Below are positions 59,209 through 64,000 of a stretch of DNA of 64,000 nucleotides, one piece after another. The notes under the pieces are model-generated. The model was given only the letters and a program-made list of their open reading frames with translations. It searched no databases and was not told the DNA's origin. This DNA comes from Thermomonas aquatica (GTDB lineage: Bacteria; Pseudomonadota; Gammaproteobacteria; Xanthomonadales; Xanthomonadaceae): assembly GCF_006337105.1 (NCBI RefSeq), contig NZ_CP040871.1:2684501-2748500 (forward strand), read 5' to 3'. A program made the position numbers and the translations under genes. Within the stretch, counting starts at the first letter, position 1; the number at the start of each line of letters is the position of its first letter.

Positions 59209-60356
59209 GCCGGGCGCGGCGGCAATCCGGCGACCGCCTCCGCGGCACGGGCCGATGCATCGCGCCGCAAGGCCTGGTGGATCGCGAGGAACTCGGGCTG
59301 CAGCGAGGCGGCGGCGCCCGCATCGCGGAACCAGCGCAGCAGCGCGGCATGCACCTTGTCCGCGGTGCATTCGCCCTGCAGCAGCTCCGGCACCAGCGCC
59401 TTGCCGGCGAGGATGTTCGGCAGGCTCACGTGCGTCGACTTCAGCAGGCCGAAGGCCTTGACGATGGCGTAGGTCAGCGCGGAGATGCGATGGCCGATCA
59501 CCATCGGCCGCTTGCACAGCATCGCTTCCAGCGCGGCGGTGCCGGACGCCAGCAGCACGCAGTCGCCGGCGATCATCGTCGCCTGCGCCCGGCCATCGAG
59601 GACGCGGACGTTCGCCGCATCGCCCGCGATGCGCTCGATCGCGGCGCGGCATTGCGCATTGGCGGCGGGCACCAGCACGCGCAGGCCGGAGATGTCGCGT
59701 TGCAGGCGCGACGCGGCGTCGAGGAATACCGGCAGCATGCGTTCGATCTCGCCGAGCCGGCTGCCCGGCAACAGCGCCAGGATCGGCGCATCGGCCGGCT
59801 CGCCGAGCGCGGCGCGCGCGGCGTCGCGATCGGGTTGCAGGGAGATTTCATCGGCCAGCGGATGGCCGACGAACACCGCGTCGACGCCGTGCCTGGCGTA
59901 GATCGGCGGTTCCATCGGGAACAGGCAGAGCACGCGGTCGGCGCTGGCGCCGATCTTCGCCGCGCGGTTTTCGCGCCAGGCCCAGACCGAGGGGCTGACG
60001 TAATGCACGGTACGCACGCCGCGCTGCTTGAGCCAGCGCTCCACGCCGAGGTTGAAGTCCGGCGCGTCGATGCCGATGTAGACATCCGGTTTCCAGTCCA
60101 GCACGCGCTGGCGGAACGCCTTGCGCAGTCGCAACAGGCGCGGCAGGTGGGCCAGCACTTCGGCCAGGCCCATCACCGCCAGTTCGCTGGCATCGAACCA
60201 GGCGTCGAGGCCGGCGGCGCGCATGCGGTCGCCGCCGATGCCGGCGAATTCCGCATCGGGGAAGCGCTTGCGCAGTTGTTCGATCAGTCCCGCGCCGAGC
60301 TGGTCGCCGGAGGTTTCGCCGGCGCACAGGGCGACACGCCGGACAGCCGCAGGCAC
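59205..60356 (-). CDS. lpxB: Lipid-A-disaccharide synthase
   Basis: This 383-residue glycosyltransferase makes the lipid A disaccharide from UDP-diacylglucosamine and lipid X. Marks are [14 protein letters not shown] near the start, [43 protein letters not shown] and [11 protein letters not shown]. The start is GTG 60356, with GAGG eight bases upstream. It lies 5 bp after lpxA and overlaps rnhB. Confidence 0.95.
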   Translation of the reverse strand: MPAAVRRVALCAGETSGDQLGAGLIEQLRKRFPDAEFAGIGGDRMRAAGLDAWFDASELAVMGLAEVLAHLPRLLRLRKAFRQRVLDWKPDVYIGIDAPDFNLGVERWLKQRGVRTVHYVSPSVWAWRENRAAKIGASADRVLCLFPMEPPIYARHGVDAVFVGHPLADEISLQPDRDAARAALGEPADAPILALLPGSRLGEIERMLPVFLDAASRLQRDISGLRVLVPAANAQCRAAIERIAGDAANVRVLDGRAQATMIAGDCVLLASGTAALEAMLCKRPMVIGHRISALTYAIVKAFGLLKSTHVSLPNILAGKALVPELLQGECTADKVHAALLRWFRDAGAAASLQPEFLAIHQALRRDASARAAEAVAGLPPRPA

Positions 60357-60361
60357 GGCGC

Positions 60362-61159
60362 CTACCTCAGCAGCGGCCGCTCGCCGCTCTCGATGAAGTC
60401 GAGCATGGCGCGCACGTCCTCGCTGCCGGCCGCGGCGATCTCGCCGAGCTCGGCCTTGGCCTCGTCGAGCCTGGCATCGCCCATGTACAGCGCGCGGTAG
60501 GCGCGCTTGATGCTGGCGATGCGGCCGGCATCGAAACCGCGGCGCTTCAGGCCCTCGGCATTGATGCCGCGCGCGCGCGCGTATTTTTCCTGCGCCACCA
60601 TCACGAACGGCGGCACGTCGCCGTTGACGAACGCGCCCATGCCGATGAAGGCGTGGTCGCCGATCCGGCAGAACTGGTGCACGCCGGTGAAGCCGCTGAG
60701 GATCACCTGGTCGCCGACGGTGACGTGGCCGGCCAGCGTGCTGTTGTTGGAGAACACGCAATCGTTGCCGACGATGCAGTCGTGGGCGACGTGGCAGTAG
60801 GCCAGGATCCAGTTGCGGTGGCCGATGCGGGTGATGCCGCCGCCGTCGCCGGTGCCGCGGTTGATGGTGACGAATTCGCGGATCGAATTGCCGTCGCCGA
60901 TCACCAGTTCGACGCGCTCGCCGCGGTATTTCTTGTCCTGCGGCGCGCCGCCGATCGCGGCCTGGCCGTGGAAGACGTTATCGCGGCCGATCCTGGTAGG
61001 GCCTTCGATCACGCAATGCGGGCCGATCCGGGTGTCGTCGCCGATCTCGACCTCCGCGCCGATCACGGCGTACGCGCCGACGCGCACGTGCGCGCCGAGC
61101 TTCGCCGACGGGTCGACGACCGCGGTCGGGTGGATCAGCGCTGCGCTGTCGCCGGCCAT
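60362..61159 (-). CDS. lpxA: UDP-N-acetylglucosamine acyltransferase
   Basis: This 265-residue left-handed beta-helix enzyme performs the first step of lipid A synthesis. Hexapeptide repeats run from [14 protein letters not shown] onward; the catalytic His lies in [11 protein letters not shown], and [18 protein letters not shown] is conserved. The C-terminal helical domain has [10 protein letters not shown]. It begins 4 bp after fabZ. Confidence 0.95.
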   Translation of the reverse strand: MAGDSAALIHPTAVVDPSAKLGAHVRVGAYAVIGAEVEIGDDTRIGPHCVIEGPTRIGRDNVFHGQAAIGGAPQDKKYRGERVELVIGDGNSIREFVTINRGTGDGGGITRIGHRNWILAYCHVAHDCIVGNDCVFSNNSTLAGHVTVGDQVILSGFTGVHQFCRIGDHAFIGMGAFVNGDVPPFVMVAQEKYARARGINAEGLKRRGFDAGRIASIKRAYRALYMGDARLDEAKAELGEIAAAGSEDVRAMLDFIESGERPLLR

Positions 61160-61163
61160 CGGC

Positions 61164-61646
61164 TCAGTCCCGCGCCGCCGCGCACAGGATCTCGGCGCAG
61201 GCGACCTGCTCGCCGTCGACGCGGGCCACGCCCACGTACTGCGCCATGTTGCGGATGCGCCGCTTCAGCTCGACCTCGAGTTCCAGCTTGTCGCCCGGCA
61301 CCACCATCCGGCTGAACTTCGCGTTGTCCACCTTGACCAGGTAGAACGTGTCCTTGCCGAGCTCGGCCGGGTCGCGCGAGAGTTGGGTGAGCAGGCCGCC
61401 GGCCTGCGCCAGCGCCTCGACGACCAATACGCCGGGCATCACCGGGTGGCCGGGGAAATGGCCGGTGAAGAAGGGTTCGTTGCAGGTCACGTTCTTGTAC
61501 GCCAGCACGCGCTTGTCCTTCTCGAACTCGACCACGCGGTCGACCAGCAGGAAGGGATAGCGGTGCGGCAGCAGGCGTTCGATCTCCGGGGTGTTCACCG
61601 GCAGGCTTACCTGACTGGCGCTGGCGCTGTGGGTTGCATCGGTCAT
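61164..61646 (-). CDS. fabZ: 3-hydroxyacyl-ACP dehydratase FabZ
   Basis: This 160-residue hotdog dehydratase acts in fatty-acid elongation and supplies acyl-ACP to lpxA and lpxD. The catalytic motif [22 protein letters not shown] holds the His and Glu. [14 protein letters not shown] is the usual start of the domain; the first 18 residues form a variable tail. It overlaps lpxD by ATGA. Confidence 0.95.
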   Translation of the reverse strand: MTDATHSASASQVSLPVNTPEIERLLPHRYPFLLVDRVVEFEKDKRVLAYKNVTCNEPFFTGHFPGHPVMPGVLVVEALAQAGGLLTQLSRDPAELGKDTFYLVKVDNAKFSRMVVPGDKLELEVELKRRIRNMAQYVGVARVDGEQVACAEILCAAARD

Positions 61647-62662
61647 TCTGGGTCCTTGTCGCCGGCCTTGCTGCGGCGGGCGATGTCGTCGAGTTGCTTG
61701 AAGCGCGCGGCGCTCCTGCGCCAGCTGCGATTGTCCATCAAGGGGGTGCCCGATGAATACTCGCCGGGCTCGCGGATGGAGTGGGTGACCAGCGACATCG
61801 CGGTGATCACCACGCGGTCGCAGACCTCGAGGTGGCCGAGGATGCCGGCACCGCCGCCGACCAGGCAATGGCGGCCGATCACCGCGCTGCCGGCCACCGC
61901 GGAACAGCCGGCCATCGCGGTATGCGCGCCGATCCGCACGTTGTGGCCGACCTGGATCTGGTTGTCCAGGCGCACGTCCTCTTCCAGCACGGTGTCGCCC
62001 AGCGCGCCGCGGTCGATGCTGGTGTTGGCGCCGATCTCGCAGTCGTCTCCGACCATCACCCCGCCCAGCTGCGGTACCTTGATCCAGCGGCCATGGTCCA
62101 TGGCGATGCCGAAGCCGTCGGCGCCGAGCACCGCGCCGGGGTGCACCAGCACGCGCTTGCCGAGCCGCACGCGGGTCACCAGGGTGGCGCGCGCGACCAG
62201 TTCGCAGCCCTCGCCGATTACGCAATCCTCGCCGATCACGCAGCCGGGGCCGATGCTGGCGCCGGCGCCGATCCGGCTGCGCGCGCCGATCGAGACGTGC
62301 GGCCCGACATGCGCGGAAGGCTCGACCTCGGCGGAGGGATCGACCGCCGCAGTGGGATGGATGCCGGCCATGCGCGCGGGCTTGCGCTCGAATAGGGCGG
62401 CGATCTTGGCGAACGCGACGTAAGGGTCGCGCGCCAGCAGGGCGGTGCCGGCGCGCGCATCGGCATCGTCCGCGCGCAGCACGACCACGCCGGCGCCCGT
62501 CTCGGCCAGCTGGCCGCGGTAGCGCGGGTTGGCGAGGAAACCCAACTGGTCGGCGGTGGCGGTGGCCAACGTGCCGACGCCATGCACCGCGCGGTCGTCG
62601 CCGCGCAGTTCAAGCCCGAACCGTTGCGCCAGCTCCGAAGCGGCGAAGACTGGCGCGCTCAT
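61643..62662 (-). CDS. lpxD: UDP-3-O-acylglucosamine N-acyltransferase
   Basis: This 339-residue trimeric beta-helix enzyme performs the third step of lipid A synthesis. The N-terminal uridine-binding domain (LGFLANPRYRGQL) is followed by hexapeptide repeats, with catalytic His in IQVGHNVRIGAHTAMAG and the LVGGGAGILGHLEVCD turn. It begins 15 bp after bamA. No skp lies between them. Confidence 0.95.
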   Translation of the reverse strand: MSAPVFAASELAQRFGLELRGDDRAVHGVGTLATATADQLGFLANPRYRGQLAETGAGVVVLRADDADARAGTALLARDPYVAFAKIAALFERKPARMAGIHPTAAVDPSAEVEPSAHVGPHVSIGARSRIGAGASIGPGCVIGEDCVIGEGCELVARATLVTRVRLGKRVLVHPGAVLGADGFGIAMDHGRWIKVPQLGGVMVGDDCEIGANTSIDRGALGDTVLEEDVRLDNQIQVGHNVRIGAHTAMAGCSAVAGSAVIGRHCLVGGGAGILGHLEVCDRVVITAMSLVTHSIREPGEYSSGTPLMDNRSWRRSAARFKQLDDIARRSKAGDKDPE

Positions 62663-62677
62663 GCCCGGTTGCGGCCG

Positions 62678-64000
62678 TTACAGCTGGCCGCCGAAGGTGA
62701 ACTGCAGCCGCTCGATCTGGTCGCCGGCCTTCTTGCGCAGCGGCATGGCGTAGCTGATCGACAGCGGGCCCATCGGCGAACGCCACAGCAGCGCCACGCC
62801 GGCGGACGCGCGCAGGTCGCTGGCGCTGAAGTTGTCCCAGCCGTTGTAGACGTTGCCGAAGTCGAGGAAGGCGGAGACGCGCGCGGCCGGGCTGTCGAAC
62901 AGCTTCGGGAAGATCGCTTCCACCGAGCCGGCGAGCAGGAACGAACCGCCCAACGGCTGGCGATAGCCGGAGATGCCGGCATAGGCGGGGCCCAGGGTGT
63001 TGTCGACGAAGCCGCGCACCTTGCCCTGCGCAGCGATGCCGCCGGCATAGAAGTTCTCGAAGAACGGCAGGCCGCTGGCGGTCACCGTCTTGTCGAAATC
63101 CGGCGAAGTCGGCAGGCACGGATCGCTCGGCGCGGGTCCGGGCACCTCGGTGTCGAGGATGCCGTCGCCATTGCTGTCGGTATAGGTCGGCGCGGTGTAG
63201 CAGAGGTTGCGGGTGAAGTCCTTGCCGTAGGAATCGCCATAGCCGAGGTTGACGGCGGTCTTCACCACCAGCGCCTGGTTCAGCGGCCAATACTTGGCGA
63301 AGTCGTAGGACAGCTTGTAGTACTCGACCGTGGAGCCCGGCATGGCGATTTCCGCCGACAGGCTCTGGGTGCTGCCGAGTACCGGAATGAAATAGTCGTT
63401 GCGGGTATCGCGCGACCAGCCCAATTGCGTGCGCAGGGCATGGAAGGTGCGGTTGCCGACCGCACTGATGTAGTCCACCAGCGGCGGCGGGGTGGAGCCG
63501 GGGAACGCCAGGATCTCGTTGCTGTCGATGCCGAACATCAGCGACACCGAATCGCTCTCGCTCAGCGGCAGGCCCATGAACACCTGCGCCGCGCCGCTGT
63601 TGGTCGAGTACTGGGCGACGTTGTAGCTGGAATAGTCGAACTCGCGCCACCACAGGTTGTAGCCCAGCGACAGGCCTTCGTCCGTGAAGTACGGATTCAT
63701 GAAGGAGAAGTCGTAGCGCTTCTGGTAGGTGCTGCGGGTCAGGCCCACCGACACCCGGTTGCCGGTGCCGAGGAAGTTGTTCTCCGACAGCTGCAGCGAC
63801 AGGTTGACGCCGGACAGCTGGGAATAGCCCACGCCGGCGGCGATGCTGCCCGAGGTGGTTTCCTTCACCGTGTAGACCACGTCGACCTGGTCGTCGCTGC
63901 CCGGCACCGGCTCGTTCTCGACGTTCACTTCCTCGAAATAGCCCAGCCGCGAGAGGCGCACCTTGCTGCGGTCGATCGCCGCCTGCGAATACCAGCTGCC
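62678..64000 (-). CDS. bamA: Outer-membrane assembly factor BamA (partial, N-terminus beyond window)
   Basis: The last 440 residues are present: the end of POTRA5 (LSRLGYFEEVNVENEPV, VDVVYTVKE) and the whole 16-strand barrel. The L6 motif VRGF lies in GKVRGFVDNTLGPAY. BamA folds and inserts outer-membrane proteins such as the Oar receptor and LptD. One extracellular loop is enlarged and carries DSNGDGILDTE (about 63147-63184) between two Cys residues, a calcium-type acidic loop with a possible disulphide. The last residue is Leu (TFGGQL) rather than the usual aromatic. The stop is TAA. Confidence 0.95.
   Translation of the reverse strand, partial: GSWYSQAAIDRSKVRLSRLGYFEEVNVENEPVPGSDDQVDVVYTVKETTSGSIAAGVGYSQLSGVNLSLQLSENNFLGTGNRVSVGLTRSTYQKRYDFSFMNPYFTDEGLSLGYNLWWREFDYSSYNVAQYSTNSGAAQVFMGLPLSESDSVSLMFGIDSNEILAFPGSTPPPLVDYISAVGNRTFHALRTQLGWSRDTRNDYFIPVLGSTQSLSAEIAMPGSTVEYYKLSYDFAKYWPLNQALVVKTAVNLGYGDSYGKDFTRNLCYTAPTYTDSNGDGILDTEVPGPAPSDPCLPTSPDFDKTVTASGLPFFENFYAGGIAAQGKVRGFVDNTLGPAYAGISGYRQPLGGSFLLAGSVEAIFPKLFDSPAARVSAFLDFGNVYNGWDNFSASDLRASAGVALLWRSPMGPLSISYAMPLRKKAGDQIERLQFTFGGQL

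Overview
This is a GC-rich, gene-dense chromosomal segment of a gammaproteobacterium, most likely a member of the Xanthomonadaceae/Lysobacteraceae (Lysobacter, Luteimonas or Thermomonas type). The evidence is the blocks leuS-lptE-holA-nadD-rsfS-rlmH, maf-rng-yhdP-tldD, and bamA-lpxD-fabZ-lpxA-lpxB-rnhB-dnaE, an Oar-like TonB-dependent receptor, a LytS/LytTR pair, and -10 boxes of the form TAGACT or TATCCT. The genus is an inference; no rRNA gene is present.

Layout. At 0-6.2 kb on the minus strand lie an Oar-type receptor, two DoxX membrane proteins and a paired M16 peptidase set (catalytic plus degenerate partner), divergent from a LytS-like sensor kinase and LytTR regulator. At 8-19.6 kb are mostly single housekeeping or accessory genes: beta-CASP nuclease, LtrA, RhlE helicase with a long structured leader, queuosine-precursor transporter, DUF502 protein, a Ser/Thr kinase and a thioredoxin-TPR chaperedoxin. 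At 19.7-21.75 kb is a mobile element, described below. At 21.8-24.6 kb is a small operon controlled by a 72-residue XRE repressor. At 26-32 kb is the leuS to rlmH block. At 32-34 kb are TonB and a SIMPL-domain protein. At 34-43.6 kb are maf, rng, yhdP, tldD, yjgA and pmbA. At 43.7-51.3 kb are two DUF4870 proteins and a minus-strand run accA-tilS-xseB-ispA-CHASE2-M48. At 51.4-54.2 kb is a SpoIIE phosphatase/kinase with a STAS partner, placed between accA and dnaE. At 54.2-64 kb is the envelope-biogenesis block, read on the minus strand from bamA down to dnaE.

The notable region is a 2,034-bp IS1595-family element at 19714-21747. It has 24-bp imperfect terminal inverted repeats (19 of 24 matching) and an exact 8-bp target duplication, AAAATACT. 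Besides the transposase it carries an outward-reading passenger unit: a coiled-coil/HARE-HTH protein, a 71-nt tRNA-like RNA with a tmRNA/alanine-type acceptor (G3-U70, encoded CCA) but no normal D or anticodon arm, and a complete class II leucine-type tRNA whose anticodon reads UUA, which would decode the stop codon UAA. A terminator closes this unit. The transposase itself ends in UAA and overlaps a 53-codon basic ORF. An insertion sequence carrying a candidate ochre suppressor tRNA and a mini tRNA-like RNA is the best candidate here for an undescribed system.

Other recurring signals are a fixed TANNNT-N6-ATG arrangement at five unrelated genes, suggesting leaderless transcripts, calcium-type acidic loops in two outer-membrane proteins, and nadD and rsfS lying in one frame separated by a single UAA.
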